From Phytohabitans aurantiacus (GTDB lineage Bacteria; Actinomycetota; Actinomycetes; Mycobacteriales; Micromonosporaceae), in the NCBI RefSeq assembly GCF_027923225.1, contig NZ_BSDI01000040.1:62001-126000 (forward strand): 64,000 nucleotides of DNA, read 5' to 3'. The notes below the pieces were generated by a model. It was not told the DNA's origin. It searched no databases and worked only from the letters and a program-made list of their open reading frames with translations. A program made the position numbers and the translations under genes. Below, one piece after another: positions 49,980 through 59,703 of this stretch; position 1 is the first letter of the stretch, and each line of letters starts with the position of its first letter.

Positions 49980-51502
49980 CCGACAACGAGGTCGTGCTGC
50001 GGCTGGAAGACGTCGTCAAGACGTTTCCCGGCGTGCGTGCCCTGGACGGGGTGCAGCTGGAGGTGCGCGCGGGCGAGGTGCACTGCCTGCTCGGGCAGAA
50101 CGGTGCCGGCAAGTCCACGCTCATCAAGGTGCTGTCGGGTGTGCACCGCCCCGACGAAGGGCGGATCGAGTGGCTCGGCGGGGAGTTCAAGCCGGCCAAC
50201 CCGCAGGCCGCGATGAAGGCCGGCATCGCCACCATCTACCAGGAGCTCGACCTGGTCGACGACCTGTCGGTGGCGGAGAACGCGTTTCTCGGGCATGAGC
50301 CGCGCCGGTTCGGGTTCGTCCGGCGCGGATACATGTCCCGGCACACCAGGCAGATCCTGACCCGGCTCGGGCACGGCGAGATCCCGCCGGGCCGGATGGT
50401 CCGTTCGCTGCCGGCGGCCGGCAAGCAGGTGGTCAGCATGGCCCGCGCGCTCTCGCACGACGCCAAGCTGATCATCATGGACGAGCCGAGTGCGGTACTG
50501 GCCCACGACGAGGTGGACAACCTCTTCCGGATCATCCGCGACCTCACCTCGAACGGCATCGCGGTCATCTACATCTCCCACCGGCTCGAAGAGATCCGGG
50601 AGATCGGCGACCGGGTGACGGTACTCAAGGATGGGCGGACGACGGCGGCCAACCTGCCCGCGCGCACGACGCCCACCCGCGACCTGGTCAGCCGGATGAC
50701 GGGGCGCACCATCGAGTACGTCTTTCCCGAGCAGTCCACACAGGACCGCGGGGAGGAGCTGCTCCGCGTCGACGGTCTTGGCCGCGCCGGGGAGTTCGCC
50801 GACATCTCGCTCAGCGTCCACAGTGGTGAGATCGTCGGGATCGCCGGGCTGGTCGGCTCGGGCCGATCGGAGCTGCTGGAGACCATCTTCGGCGCGCGCC
50901 GGGCCGAGTCGGGCACCGTGACGGTCCGCGGCAAGACGCTGCGGCCCGGCAGCGTTGGCGCGGCGGTACGGGCCGGGCTCGGCATGGCGCCGGAGGAACG
51001 CAAGAGCCAGGCGCTGCTGCTCGGCGAACCGATCTACCGCAACGTCACGCTCGCCACGTTCACCGGGTACGCCCGGGGCGGGTTCACCAACGCGGGCAAG
51101 GAGATCGCCGAGGCGAACCGCATCGCCGACCTGCTCGAACTGCGCCCGCGCGACGTGCGCCGGCCGGTGCGCACACTGTCCGGTGGCAACCAGCAGAAGG
51201 TCGTGGTCGGCCGGTGGTTGCTCGGCGACACCAAGCTGCTGCTGCTCGACGAGCCGACCCGAGGCGTCGACGTCGGCGCCCGCGCCGAGCTGTACCAGGT
51301 GATCCGCGACCTCGCCGCGCGCGGCGTCGGCGTCCTGCTGGTCTCCAGCGAGGTCCCCGAGGTGCTCGGTCTCGCCGACCGGGTGCTGGTCATGCGAGAG
51401 GGGCGGATGGTCCGCGAGGCCCCCGCCGGAGAACTCGACGAAGACACCGTGCTCGACCTGGTGATGGCGGGCTCGCTCCAGGCGGAAGAGGTCACGCTAT
51501 GA
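49976..51502 (+). CDS. Sugar ABC importer ATPase (RbsA/MglA type)
   Basis: A 508-residue protein with two fused ATPase domains. The first has GQNGAGKST. The second has the degenerate GLVGSGRSE and a full signature LSGGNQQKVVVGRW with LLLLDEPTRGVDV. This layout is specific to CUT2 importers of monosaccharides such as ribose, galactose or inositol. ATG 49976 overlaps the regulator stop (ATGA). Confidence 0.93.
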   Translation: MTDNEVVLRLEDVVKTFPGVRALDGVQLEVRAGEVHCLLGQNGAGKSTLIKVLSGVHRPDEGRIEWLGGEFKPANPQAAMKAGIATIYQELDLVDDLSVAENAFLGHEPRRFGFVRRGYMSRHTRQILTRLGHGEIPPGRMVRSLPAAGKQVVSMARALSHDAKLIIMDEPSAVLAHDEVDNLFRIIRDLTSNGIAVIYISHRLEEIREIGDRVTVLKDGRTTAANLPARTTPTRDLVSRMTGRTIEYVFPEQSTQDRGEELLRVDGLGRAGEFADISLSVHSGEIVGIAGLVGSGRSELLETIFGARRAESGTVTVRGKTLRPGSVGAAVRAGLGMAPEERKSQALLLGEPIYRNVTLATFTGYARGGFTNAGKEIAEANRIADLLELRPRDVRRPVRTLSGGNQQKVVVGRWLLGDTKLLLLDEPTRGVDVGARAELYQVIRDLAARGVGVLLVSSEVPEVLGLADRVLVMREGRMVREAPAGELDEDTVLDLVMAGSLQAEEVTL

Positions 51503-52539
51503 CGACAACACAGACGGCGGCCCCGCCCGCCCCCGAAAAGCCGGCCGAGAAGCGGAGCTGGTGGCGCGACGACGCCAGCGAGCCACTGCGGCGCAACCTG
51601 GCTCTCGTCGGCGTGCTGATCCTGCTGGTCATCATCGGCATCGCGACCCGGCCCGACCTTTACGGCGACTCCACCTGGGTGCGCAACAACATCTTCACGA
51701 TCCTGGAGCTGGCGTCGGTGATCGGCGTCGTGACCGTGGGCATGACCTTCGTGATCATCGGCGGCGGCATCGACCTGTCGGTGGGCGCGATCGTGGCCCT
51801 CGCCGGGGTCTGGTCGACAACGGTCGCCACCCAGAGCTACGGCGCCGGCGGCATGATCTTCTGCGCGGTCGCGGTCGGCATCGGTGTCGGCGTGGTCAAC
51901 GGCATCCTGATCGCGTACGGCCGGCTGGTCGCCTTCATCGCCACGCTCGCGATGCTGGTGGCCGCCCGCGGGCTCGCCGCCCAGATCTCCGGCAAGCAGA
52001 CCCAGGTGTCCACGAACACGTTCATCAACGACATCGCGGCGGGCGACCTGCTCGGCATCCCGCTGCTCGTCTACATCCTCGCCGCGGTCGTGGCCGCCGG
52101 CTGGGTACTGCTCAACCGCACCACGTTCGGCCGGCGCACGGTGGCGGTCGGCGGCAACGTCGAGGCCGCCCGGCTCGCGGGCATCAACGTCAAGCGGCAC
52201 ACGCTGCTGCTGTACGCGCTGTCCGGCCTGTGCTGCGGCATCGCGGCCATCATGCTGACCTCGCAGGCCAACTCCGCCCAGGCGGCCATGGCCAACCTGT
52301 ACGAACTCGACGCGATCGCCGCGGCGATCATCGGCGGCACGCTGCTCAGCGGCGGCCGCGGCACGATCATCGGCTCGCTCCTGGGCGTGATCGTGTTCGC
52401 CACCATCACGAACCTGTTCGCCATCAACAACCTGTCCACCGAGGTCCAGAACATGGTCAAGGGCGGCATCATCGTCGCCGCCGTACTGGTCCAGCAGTTC
52501 CGGTACAAGTCGCTCTCCCAATTGTTCAACCGAACCTGA
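51499..52539 (+). CDS. Sugar ABC importer permease (RbsC type)
   Basis: A 346-residue permease with eight or more membrane helices. GMTFVIIGGGIDLSVGAIVAL and the late GGTLLSGGRGTIIGSLLGV are signatures of the CUT2 family. A 40-residue charged N-terminus precedes the first helix. ATG 51499 overlaps the ATPase stop (ATGA). Confidence 0.93.
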   Translation: MTTTQTAAPPAPEKPAEKRSWWRDDASEPLRRNLALVGVLILLVIIGIATRPDLYGDSTWVRNNIFTILELASVIGVVTVGMTFVIIGGGIDLSVGAIVALAGVWSTTVATQSYGAGGMIFCAVAVGIGVGVVNGILIAYGRLVAFIATLAMLVAARGLAAQISGKQTQVSTNTFINDIAAGDLLGIPLLVYILAAVVAAGWVLLNRTTFGRRTVAVGGNVEAARLAGINVKRHTLLLYALSGLCCGIAAIMLTSQANSAQAAMANLYELDAIAAAIIGGTLLSGGRGTIIGSLLGVIVFATITNLFAINNLSTEVQNMVKGGIIVAAVLVQQFRYKSLSQLFNRT

Positions 52540-52618
52540 TCCAAAACGAACCATCGGCGACCGTCCATCTCGGACGGTGGCTGGGCCCCTTGCACCCCTG
52601 ACTCTCCCGGAGGTCGCC

Positions 52619-53674
52619 ATGCGACGCCTACCCGATCTGTCCCGCCGACGCCTACTGATAGGTGGTGCCGCGCTCGGCGCGGGGGCCGTGCTCACCGGCT
52701 GCACGAGCAACGACTCGGGCGACGACGACAACAACGCGCAGGTGAACACCGGCAACAACAACGCGAACGCGGCACCGGGCAAGCAGGTGACCATCGGCTT
52801 CTCCGCACCGGCCGCCGACCACGGCTGGATCGCCGCCATCACCAACAACGCCAAGGCGCAGGCCGGCACGTACTCCGATGTGGAGTTCAAGACGGTCGAG
52901 GCCGGCGCGGACGCGGCGGCCCAGCGCGCGGCCCTCCAGACGCTCGTCTCGCAGAAGCCCGACGTCATCGTGCTGCTCCCGCACGACGGCAAGGAGCTGA
53001 ACGCGTTCGGGCTGGAGGCCATGCAGGCCGGTATCCCGGTGGTCAACCTGGACCGGGCGTTCCCGGACGCGAAGGCGTACCGCCTGCAGATCAAGGGCGA
53101 CAACTACGGCATGGGTGTCTCCGCGGCGACATACATCATCACGCAGCTAAAGGCGAAGAACGTCAGCGCACCGGTCATCGGCGAGATCGCCGGCATGGAC
53201 GAGCTGGAGCTGACGCAGGAGCGCTCGAAGGGCTTCGCGGACACCCTGGCTCAGGCCGGCTTCCGGGTGGCCAACCGGCGCGCCGCCCGGTTCACCGCCG
53301 ACTCGGGCCAGCAGGAAGCGGCCAGCCTGCTCCAGGCACTGCCCAAGATGGACGCTGTCTGGAACCACGACGACGACCAGGGCATCGGCGTGCTTGCCGC
53401 GATCAGCCAGGCCAACCGCAAAGAGTTCATCATGATCGGCGGTGCGGGCTCGAAGGCCGCGATCGAGGCGATCCAGGCCGACAACAGCGTGCTCAAGGCG
53501 ACCGTCACGTACAGCCCGTCGATGGCCTCGTCGGCGATCTCGCTGGCCCGCCTGATCGGCCAGGGGCGCGGCATGTCCGACCTGGTCGAGCTCCAGGTGC
53601 CCAAGGAGATCACGCTTGCCTCCGAGACCATCACCAAGGAGAACGCCGCCAACTATCTGAAGCTCGGGTTCTGA
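52619..53674 (+). CDS. Sugar-binding lipoprotein of the CUT2 importer
   Basis: A 351-residue periplasmic-binding-protein-type lipoprotein. SRRRLLIGGAALGAGAVLTG is a Tat-like signal ending in a lipobox with Cys28. An Asp/Asn-rich linker leads to the type 1 binding fold (TIGFSAPAADHGWIAAITNN; PDVIVLLPHDG; VVNLDRAF; WNHDDDQGIGVLAA). It captures the sugar outside and hands it to the permease. The start is ATG 52619; upstream residues of the open frame lie in the leader. Confidence 0.93.
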   Translation: MRRLPDLSRRRLLIGGAALGAGAVLTGCTSNDSGDDDNNAQVNTGNNNANAAPGKQVTIGFSAPAADHGWIAAITNNAKAQAGTYSDVEFKTVEAGADAAAQRAALQTLVSQKPDVIVLLPHDGKELNAFGLEAMQAGIPVVNLDRAFPDAKAYRLQIKGDNYGMGVSAATYIITQLKAKNVSAPVIGEIAGMDELELTQERSKGFADTLAQAGFRVANRRAARFTADSGQQEAASLLQALPKMDAVWNHDDDQGIGVLAAISQANRKEFIMIGGAGSKAAIEAIQADNSVLKATVTYSPSMASSAISLARLIGQGRGMSDLVELQVPKEITLASETITKENAANYLKLGF

Positions 53675-53675
53675 C

Positions 53676-54869
53676 ATGAGGGATGAGCTACGGGTCGGCA
53701 TGATCGGATACGCCTTCATGGGCGCGGCGCACTCGCAGGCGTGGCGCACCGTGAACCGGGTGTACGACCTGCCGGTGCGCGCCCGCATGGTGGCGGTGTG
53801 CGGTCGTGACGAGTCGAAGGTGGCGGCCGCTGCGATCCGGCTCGGATGGGAAGGGCACACCACCGATTGGCGTGAGCTGATCGCCCGCGATGACATCGAC
53901 GTCGTCGACGTCTGCACGCCGGGCGACAGCCACGCCGAGATCGCCATCGCGGCGCTGGCGGCGGGCAAACACGTGCTGTGCGAGAAGCCGCTCGCCAACA
54001 GCGTCGACGAGGCACGGGCGATGGTCGCCGCGGCCGAGCGCGCCCGCGCTGCGGGCGTGCACTCGATGTGCGGGTTCAACTATCGCCGGGTACCCGCTGT
54101 CGCGGTCATGCGCCAGCTCGTCGAGTCCGGGCGGCTCGGCGTGATCCGGCACGTCCGCGCGGTGTACCTGCAGGACTGGATCGTCGACCCGCAGTTCCCG
54201 CTCGTGTGGCGGCTGCAGAAGGACAAGGCCGGCTCGGGAGCGCTCGGCGACATCGGCGCGCACATCGTCGACCTGACACAGTTCGTGACCGGCCAGCGGA
54301 TCGCTGGCGTGAGCGCGTTGACGGAGACGTTCGTCAAGGAGCGCCCGCTGCCGGCGGCGGCCTCCGGCCTGGCGGCGTCGGCCGATGGCACGGGCACCGG
54401 ACCGGTCACAGTGGACGATGCGGCGCTCTTCCTGGCCCGCCTCGACGGCGGTGCGATCGCCACGTACGAGGCGACCCGCTTCGCGACCGGCCGCAAGAAC
54501 GGGCTCCGCGTCGAGCTGAACGGCTCGCTCGGCTCGGTGGCGTTCGACTTCGAGCGGATGAACGAGCTGGAGTTCTACGACGCCACGCAGCCAGGGCCGG
54601 AGCAGGGCTTCCGCCGCATCCTGGTGACCGAGTCCGACCACCCGTACATGTCGGCGTGGTGGCCGCCCGGGCACGCCATCGGGTACGAGCACACCTTCAC
54701 GCACGAGATGCGCGACTTCCTCGAGGCGGTCGGCACCGGTGTCGACCCGACCCCGTCGTTCGTCGACGCGCTCCAGGTCCAGTTGGTACTCGACGCTGTG
54801 ACCCGCTCGGCGGAGCGAGGTTCGGCATGGACATCGGTGGCGCCCGCCTTGGAGCAGGTCGCCGCCTGA
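53676..54869 (+). CDS. Gfo/Idh/MocA-family oxidoreductase
   Basis: A 397-residue NAD(P)-dependent sugar or cyclitol dehydrogenase. GMIGYAFMGAAHSQAW is the Rossmann start, CEKPLANSVDEA holds the catalytic EKP lysine and GALGDIGAHIVDL the active-site Asp/His. It lies one base after the binding-protein gene, so it probably performs the first oxidation of the imported sugar. Confidence 0.92.
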   Translation: MRDELRVGMIGYAFMGAAHSQAWRTVNRVYDLPVRARMVAVCGRDESKVAAAAIRLGWEGHTTDWRELIARDDIDVVDVCTPGDSHAEIAIAALAAGKHVLCEKPLANSVDEARAMVAAAERARAAGVHSMCGFNYRRVPAVAVMRQLVESGRLGVIRHVRAVYLQDWIVDPQFPLVWRLQKDKAGSGALGDIGAHIVDLTQFVTGQRIAGVSALTETFVKERPLPAAASGLAASADGTGTGPVTVDDAALFLARLDGGAIATYEATRFATGRKNGLRVELNGSLGSVAFDFERMNELEFYDATQPGPEQGFRRILVTESDHPYMSAWWPPGHAIGYEHTFTHEMRDFLEAVGTGVDPTPSFVDALQVQLVLDAVTRSAERGSAWTSVAPALEQVAA

Positions 54870-54969
54870 ATCAGTGGGCGCGGTGGCGCGCGCCCACCCG
54901 GAGTTCCTCGGGCCCGCCCACGAGGGTCCGGACGCGGTTGCGCCCCGCGTCCGGGTCGGGCGGGTCCCG

Positions 54970-55005
54970 AGGTACCGAACAGAGGTACCGAAACCAGGTA
55001 CCGAA
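54970..55005. repeat. Three direct copies of AGGTACCGAA with 13-bp period
   Basis: AGGTACCGAA occurs at 54970-54979, 54983-54992 and 54996-55005, exactly 13 bases apart, in the 208-base gap before the ThuA/PQQ gene. It may be a regulatory cluster or a small replication-slippage product. Confidence 0.7.
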
Positions 55006-55077
55006 ACCAGGAAGACCTTGGCGGACATGGCACCGCGCCAGGGGGTTGGGCACACGCTTCAAACCCCGGAGGGTTAC

Positions 55078-58000
55078 ATGGCTTCACCAACCAGACGGTG
55101 GGTATCCGCACTCGCCGCCGCGATCCTTACGACGCCCCTGGCCGCCACCGCACCAGTGTCGGCCGCGCCGGCACCCAGTACCCCGACCGACGAGACCCTG
55201 GTGACGCGGGAGAACGGCCCGGCTGCCCTGCGCTCCTCCGCGCGGGCGCCGGAGACGTACCAGGTGCTCGTGTTCACCAAGACCGCCGGCGTGCGCCGGG
55301 ACTCCATCGACAAGGGCGTCAACGCCATCCGGACGCTCGGCAACGCCAACGGGTTCACCATCGACGTGACCCAGAACTCGACCGCCTTCACCGACGAGAA
55401 CCTCGCCAACTACCGGGCGGTCGTCTTCCTCAACACCACCGGTGACGTGCTGTCGGGGCCGCAGGAGGCGGCGTTCGAGCGGTACTTCCGGGGCGGTGGC
55501 GGGTACGTGGGCGTGCACGCCGCGGCCGAGACCGAGCCGGACTGGACCTTCTACAACACCGTCGTCGGCACCAAGGTGGCGAGCGCGGCACCGGTGTCGT
55601 CGGGCCTCATCGACGTCGCCGACCGCGCGCACCCGTCGACCGAGCCGCTCGCGCGCGAGGTGACGCTGAGCGAGGAGTGGTACAACTACACGACCAACGT
55701 CCGGGGCACCTCGCACGTGCTGGCGACGGTGAAGGCGGCTGGCAGCACGATGGGGTACGACCACCCGATCGCCTGGTGCAAGGACTACCAGGGCGGCCGT
55801 TCGTGGTACACGGGCCTGGGCCACTCCACCGCCTCGTACGGCAACGGCGCGTTCCGCAAGCACCTTCTCGGCGGCATCCAGTGGGCCGCCGGCGTGGTCG
55901 AGGGCGACTGCGGCGCCACCGTCCTCGCCAACTACGAGAAGGTCACGCTCAACGACGAGCCGGGCGAGCCGATGTCGCTGTCGGTGCTGCCGGACGGCCG
56001 GGTGCTGCACAACACGCGCGGCGGCGAGATCCGGCTGTACGACCCGGCGACCGGCGCCAGCCCAGTGATCAACACGATCCCGGTGTACCAGCACGACGAG
56101 GATGGCCTGCAGACGCTCACGATCGACCCGAACTTCGCGCAGAACAAGTGGGTCTACGTGTACTACTCGCCGCGCCTGTCCACGCCGACCACCGACGCGC
56201 CGGCCACGAGCACCGACCCGACGGTCTGGGACCAGTACAAGGGGTACAACCAGCTGTCCCGCTTCAAGTTCGTGGAGACGCCGACGCCACACCTGGACCT
56301 GGCGTCCGAGCAGCAGATCCTGCGCGTCGACGTCGATCGGGGCATCTGCTGCCACGTCGCCGGCAAGATCAAGTTTGACGGCAAGGGCCTGCTGTACCTG
56401 GTCACCGGCGACGACACGAACGCCGGAGGCTCCGACGGGTACGTGCCGATCAACGAGTCGCCGACGCAGGGGCCGGGCTACGACGCCCAGCGCTCCTCGG
56501 CCAACACCAACGACCTGCGGGGCAAGCTGCTGCGCATCAAGGTCAAGGACGACGGCTCGTACTCGATACCGGCCGGCAACCTCTTCCCCGAGTCGCAGGA
56601 CAGCGACGGCAAGACTCGGCCCGAGATCTTCCTGATGGGCCTGCGGAACCCGTTCCGGTTCGACGTGGACAGCAAGGGCATGGTGTACGTCGGCGACTAC
56701 TCGCCCGACTCGCGCGTGCCCAGCCCGACCCGCGGCCCGGAGGGCACCGGCCGGTGGTTCGCCACCAACAAGGCGGGCAACTACGGCTGGCCGTACTGCT
56801 ACTCGCCGACCCTCCCGTACGTCGACTTCGACTTCGTCACCCGCACGTCGGGCGCGCCGTTCAACTGCGCCGCGCCGGTCAACAACTCGCCCCGCAACAC
56901 CGGCCGGAGCGTGCTGCCGCCGGTCGAGCAGCCACAGTTCTGGTACACGTACAACGCGCTCACCCCGTGCCCGCAGGCGTACTTGCAGACTCCGGCCGGT
57001 ACGTGCGACTTCAAGTGGCCGGTCATCGGCACCGGCGGCGTGGGCCCGCACGGCGGCCCGATCTACAAGTACGACCCGGAGTTGGAGTCGCAGACCAAGT
57101 TCCCGGAGTACTACCAGGACGCGGTGTTCTTCGGCGAGTTCACGCGGGACAAGATGTTCGTGATGCGCACCAACGGCAGCGGCAAGCTGGTGGGTGTCGA
57201 GCAGTTCCTGCCCGGGTTCGTCTTCGACAACCTGATGGAGATGGAGTTCGGGCCGGACGGCAACATCTACTTCCTGGAGTACGGCGACGGCTTCTTCCGG
57301 GCCAACCCGGACGCGCAACTCGCCATGATCCGGTACGTGAAGGGCACCCGGTCACCGGTGGCGAAGCTCAGCGCGACGCCCACCTCCGGCCAGGCGCCGC
57401 TGACCGTGCAGTTCTCCAGTGCGGGCACGCACGACCCGGACCCGGGTGACTCGATCTCGTTCGCCTGGGACTTCGACGGCAACGGCACGGTCGACTCGGC
57501 CGACCCGGACCCGTCCCACACGTACACGGCCAATGGCGTCTACGCGGCGAAGCTGACCGTGACGGATTCCAGCGGCAAGACGGCGGTGCTGACCCGTGAG
57601 ATCACGGTCGGCAACACGGCGCCGACCGTCACGGTCACCTCGCCGCTGGCGGGCACGTTCTTCAACTGGGGCGACACCATCCCGTGGACGGTGACGGTGA
57701 CCGACCCCGAGGACGGGCCGATCGACTGCTCGCGGGTCAAGGTGTCGTTCGTGCTCGGCCACGACAGCCACGGTCACGGCATGAGCGACCAGTACGCGTG
57801 CTCCGGCTCGTTCGTGAGTCCGGCGGACGGCGGCGACCACGCGGGCGGCTACCTGTACGGCGGGATCAGCGCGACCTACACCGACCTGGGTGCGAACGGC
57901 CAGCCCGCGCTCACCACGGTCGACCAGGTGGTGCTGCAGGTCCGGCGGCAGCAGGCCGAGTTCGCGCAGGTGCAGCAGGGCGTCACGCTCGCCAACACGG

Positions 58001-58362
58001 GCGATACCGGCGGCGGCCAGCACGTGACCGGTGTCGACGCCGGTGACTACATCGCGTTCAACCCGGTCAACCTGGGCGGCGTCGGCGCGATCACCTTCCG
58101 GTACGCCAGCGGCGCCGCCGCGACGGCTGGCACGCCACGCGCCACGGTCGAACTGCGGTCCGGTTCGCCCACCGGCGCGCTGGTCGCCACGGCGACGCTC
58201 AACGCGACCAGCGGCACCAACTCCTGGGCGAGCACGACGATTTCGCTCAGCGCCGCGGCCGGTACGCAACAGCTGTACCTGGTGTTCCAGCCGGTGTCTG
58301 GCGGTCCGACCACGAGCCTGGTAAATATCAACTGGCTTGAATTTGGAGCGGCGGCACCGTAA
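55078..58362 (+). CDS. Secreted multidomain protein: ThuA, PQQ-dehydrogenase-like propeller, PKD, CBM6-like
   Basis: A 1094-residue exported protein. After the signal peptide (1 to about 32) come a ThuA domain (about 55-280; GGYVGVHAAAETE, GLGHST), a glucose/sorbosone-dehydrogenase-like beta-propeller (about 285-755; DGLQTLTIDPNF, LMGLRNPFRFDVD, EMEFGPDGNIYFLEYGDG) and a PKD domain (about 760-845; FAWDFDGNGTVDSADPDPSH). A connecting region and a C-terminal CBM6-like module (NINWLEFG end) complete it. It probably acts on carbohydrate outside the cell. ATG 55078 follows CGGAGGG; upstream in-frame residues lack a signal. Confidence 0.88.
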   Translation: MASPTRRWVSALAAAILTTPLAATAPVSAAPAPSTPTDETLVTRENGPAALRSSARAPETYQVLVFTKTAGVRRDSIDKGVNAIRTLGNANGFTIDVTQNSTAFTDENLANYRAVVFLNTTGDVLSGPQEAAFERYFRGGGGYVGVHAAAETEPDWTFYNTVVGTKVASAAPVSSGLIDVADRAHPSTEPLAREVTLSEEWYNYTTNVRGTSHVLATVKAAGSTMGYDHPIAWCKDYQGGRSWYTGLGHSTASYGNGAFRKHLLGGIQWAAGVVEGDCGATVLANYEKVTLNDEPGEPMSLSVLPDGRVLHNTRGGEIRLYDPATGASPVINTIPVYQHDEDGLQTLTIDPNFAQNKWVYVYYSPRLSTPTTDAPATSTDPTVWDQYKGYNQLSRFKFVETPTPHLDLASEQQILRVDVDRGICCHVAGKIKFDGKGLLYLVTGDDTNAGGSDGYVPINESPTQGPGYDAQRSSANTNDLRGKLLRIKVKDDGSYSIPAGNLFPESQDSDGKTRPEIFLMGLRNPFRFDVDSKGMVYVGDYSPDSRVPSPTRGPEGTGRWFATNKAGNYGWPYCYSPTLPYVDFDFVTRTSGAPFNCAAPVNNSPRNTGRSVLPPVEQPQFWYTYNALTPCPQAYLQTPAGTCDFKWPVIGTGGVGPHGGPIYKYDPELESQTKFPEYYQDAVFFGEFTRDKMFVMRTNGSGKLVGVEQFLPGFVFDNLMEMEFGPDGNIYFLEYGDGFFRANPDAQLAMIRYVKGTRSPVAKLSATPTSGQAPLTVQFSSAGTHDPDPGDSISFAWDFDGNGTVDSADPDPSHTYTANGVYAAKLTVTDSSGKTAVLTREITVGNTAPTVTVTSPLAGTFFNWGDTIPWTVTVTDPEDGPIDCSRVKVSFVLGHDSHGHGMSDQYACSGSFVSPADGGDHAGGYLYGGISATYTDLGANGQPALTTVDQVVLQVRRQQAEFAQVQQGVTLANTGDTGGGQHVTGVDAGDYIAFNPVNLGGVGAITFRYASGAAATAGTPRATVELRSGSPTGALVATATLNATSGTNSWASTTISLSAAAGTQQLYLVFQPVSGGPTTSLVNINWLEFGAAAP

Positions 58363-58369
58363 CGAGGCG

Positions 58370-58395
58370 CGGGAGGCGATGGCCATCGCCTCCCG
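58370..58395 (+). terminator. Hairpin terminator after the ThuA/PQQ gene
   Basis: CGGGAGGCGATGG and its exact complement CCATCGCCTCCCG form a perfect 26-base palindrome 7 bases after the stop. No T-run follows, as is common for actinobacterial terminators. It probably ends the sugar operon. Confidence 0.7.
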
Positions 58396-58495
58396 TTGCT
58401 CCATCCGCCCGCCGGCCGGGTCCCGTGGCCGTGCCGGTGCCGCCGACTCCGGCCCGGTCGCGGTGGTGCCATCCCGGCTGGCGGGTGGATGGGGC

Positions 58496-58550
58496 TTGAT
58501 ACCCCAAAGGCTCAATACAGGCCACAAAGGGTACAAAACGCTGGTATCAA
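58496..58550 (+). promoter_or_regulatory. TTGATACC ... GGTATCAA inverted repeat before the ebo cluster
   Basis: Perfect 8-base arms at 58496-58503 and 58543-58550, 39 bases apart, enclose three CAAAG-like motifs. The second arm ends 16 bases before the inositol-phosphate synthase ATG. It may be a split operator or an mRNA leader stem. Confidence 0.4.
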
Positions 58551-58566
58551 TGCAAGGGGAGGCGAC

Positions 58567-59703
58567 ATGGCGACGGGTGTCTGGCTTGTCGGCGCGCGCG
58601 GTTCGGTCGCGGCGACGAGCATCGTGGGAGCCGCGGCGATACGCGCGGGTCTGGCCGAGCCCACCGGCTGCGTCACCGAGCTGCCTCAGCTCCAGGGCGC
58701 GTCGCTGCCACCGCTGAGCGATCTTGTCTTCGGCGGCCACGACATCGCGGACACCCCGCTGGCGAAGAAGGTCGACGCGCTGGCCGCCGCGGGCGTGGTG
58801 CCCGCGCGGCTGGTCGCGGCGGTCGCGGGGGAACTGGCCTCGGCCGACGCGGAGATCCGGCTCGCGCCCGCCGCCGACACGCAACGGGAGGCGGCCGCGC
58901 TGATCGCGGCCGACATCGCCGCCTTCCGGGACCGCCACGGCCTGGAACGCGTCGTCGTGGTCAATGTGGCGTCGACAGAGCCTCTGGTACAGGCACACCC
59001 CGCCCACGAGAACCTTGAGGCGCTGGACGACGCGCTCCGCTCCGATCCGGTGCTGCCGCCCAGTTCCCTGTACGCCTACGCGGCCTTCAGCGCGGGCTGC
59101 TCGCACGTGGACTTCACGCCCTCGACCGGTGCCCGGCTGCCCGCCTTGGCCGAGATGGCGCGCCGGCACGGGTTGCCGCACGCCGGTCACGACGGCAAGA
59201 CCGGCGAGACGCTGGTCAAGTCGGTGCTCGCGCCGATGTTCGCGATGCGCAACCTGCGGGTCCGCACCTGGTCGGGCACCAACCTGCTCGGCGGCGGCGA
59301 CGGCGCGAACCTCGCCGAAGCGGGGCCCAACGCCGCGAAGGCCAGCAGCAAGCAGCGCGTCCTGGCGGAGACGCTCGGGTACGAGCCGCAGGGGCACACG
59401 CGGATCGAGTACGTGGACGACATCGGCGACTTCAAGACCGCCTGGGACCTCGTCACGTTCACCGGTTTCCTGGGTACGGCGATGCGCATGGAGTTCTCGT
59501 GGCACGGCTGCGACTCGGCGCTCGCCGCACCCCTCGTACTCGATCTGGCGCGCCTGACAGCGGCGGCACACCGCGCCGGACGGTCCGGACCTCTCACGGA
59601 ACTCGCGTTCTTCTTCAAGGATCCACTGGGGACGGTTCCGCATGGGCTCGCGGAGCAGTGGGCCGCGCTGGCGGCGTTCGTCCGTGGACTCGGCAATGCC
59701 TAG
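58567..59703 (+). CDS. ino1: Inositol-3-phosphate synthase
   Basis: A 378-residue NAD-dependent isomerase that turns glucose-6-phosphate into inositol-3-phosphate. VWLVGARGSVAATSIVG binds NAD, GHDGKTGETLVKS and SGTNLLGGGDGANLAE carry active-site lysines and loops, and GFLGTAMRMEFSWHG lies near the C-terminus. It is shorter than eukaryotic forms, as usual in bacteria. Its stop overlaps the UbiA-family ATG. Its place at the head of an ebo-type cluster suggests a dedicated cyclitol product rather than general inositol supply. Confidence 0.9.
   Translation: MATGVWLVGARGSVAATSIVGAAAIRAGLAEPTGCVTELPQLQGASLPPLSDLVFGGHDIADTPLAKKVDALAAAGVVPARLVAAVAGELASADAEIRLAPAADTQREAAALIAADIAAFRDRHGLERVVVVNVASTEPLVQAHPAHENLEALDDALRSDPVLPPSSLYAYAAFSAGCSHVDFTPSTGARLPALAEMARRHGLPHAGHDGKTGETLVKSVLAPMFAMRNLRVRTWSGTNLLGGGDGANLAEAGPNAAKASSKQRVLAETLGYEPQGHTRIEYVDDIGDFKTAWDLVTFTGFLGTAMRMEFSWHGCDSALAAPLVLDLARLTAAAHRAGRSGPLTELAFFFKDPLGTVPHGLAEQWAALAAFVRGLGNA

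Noticed and set aside
51034..53103. 689-codon antisense open frame opposite the sugar importer genes
   Set aside because: His/Asp/Gly-rich shadow of ABC transporter genes.
55084..57318. 744-codon antisense open frame opposite the ThuA/PQQ gene
   Set aside because: Composition (Arg/Val/Ala-rich, no fold signature) is that of a G+C shadow; the plus-strand gene has four recognisable domains.
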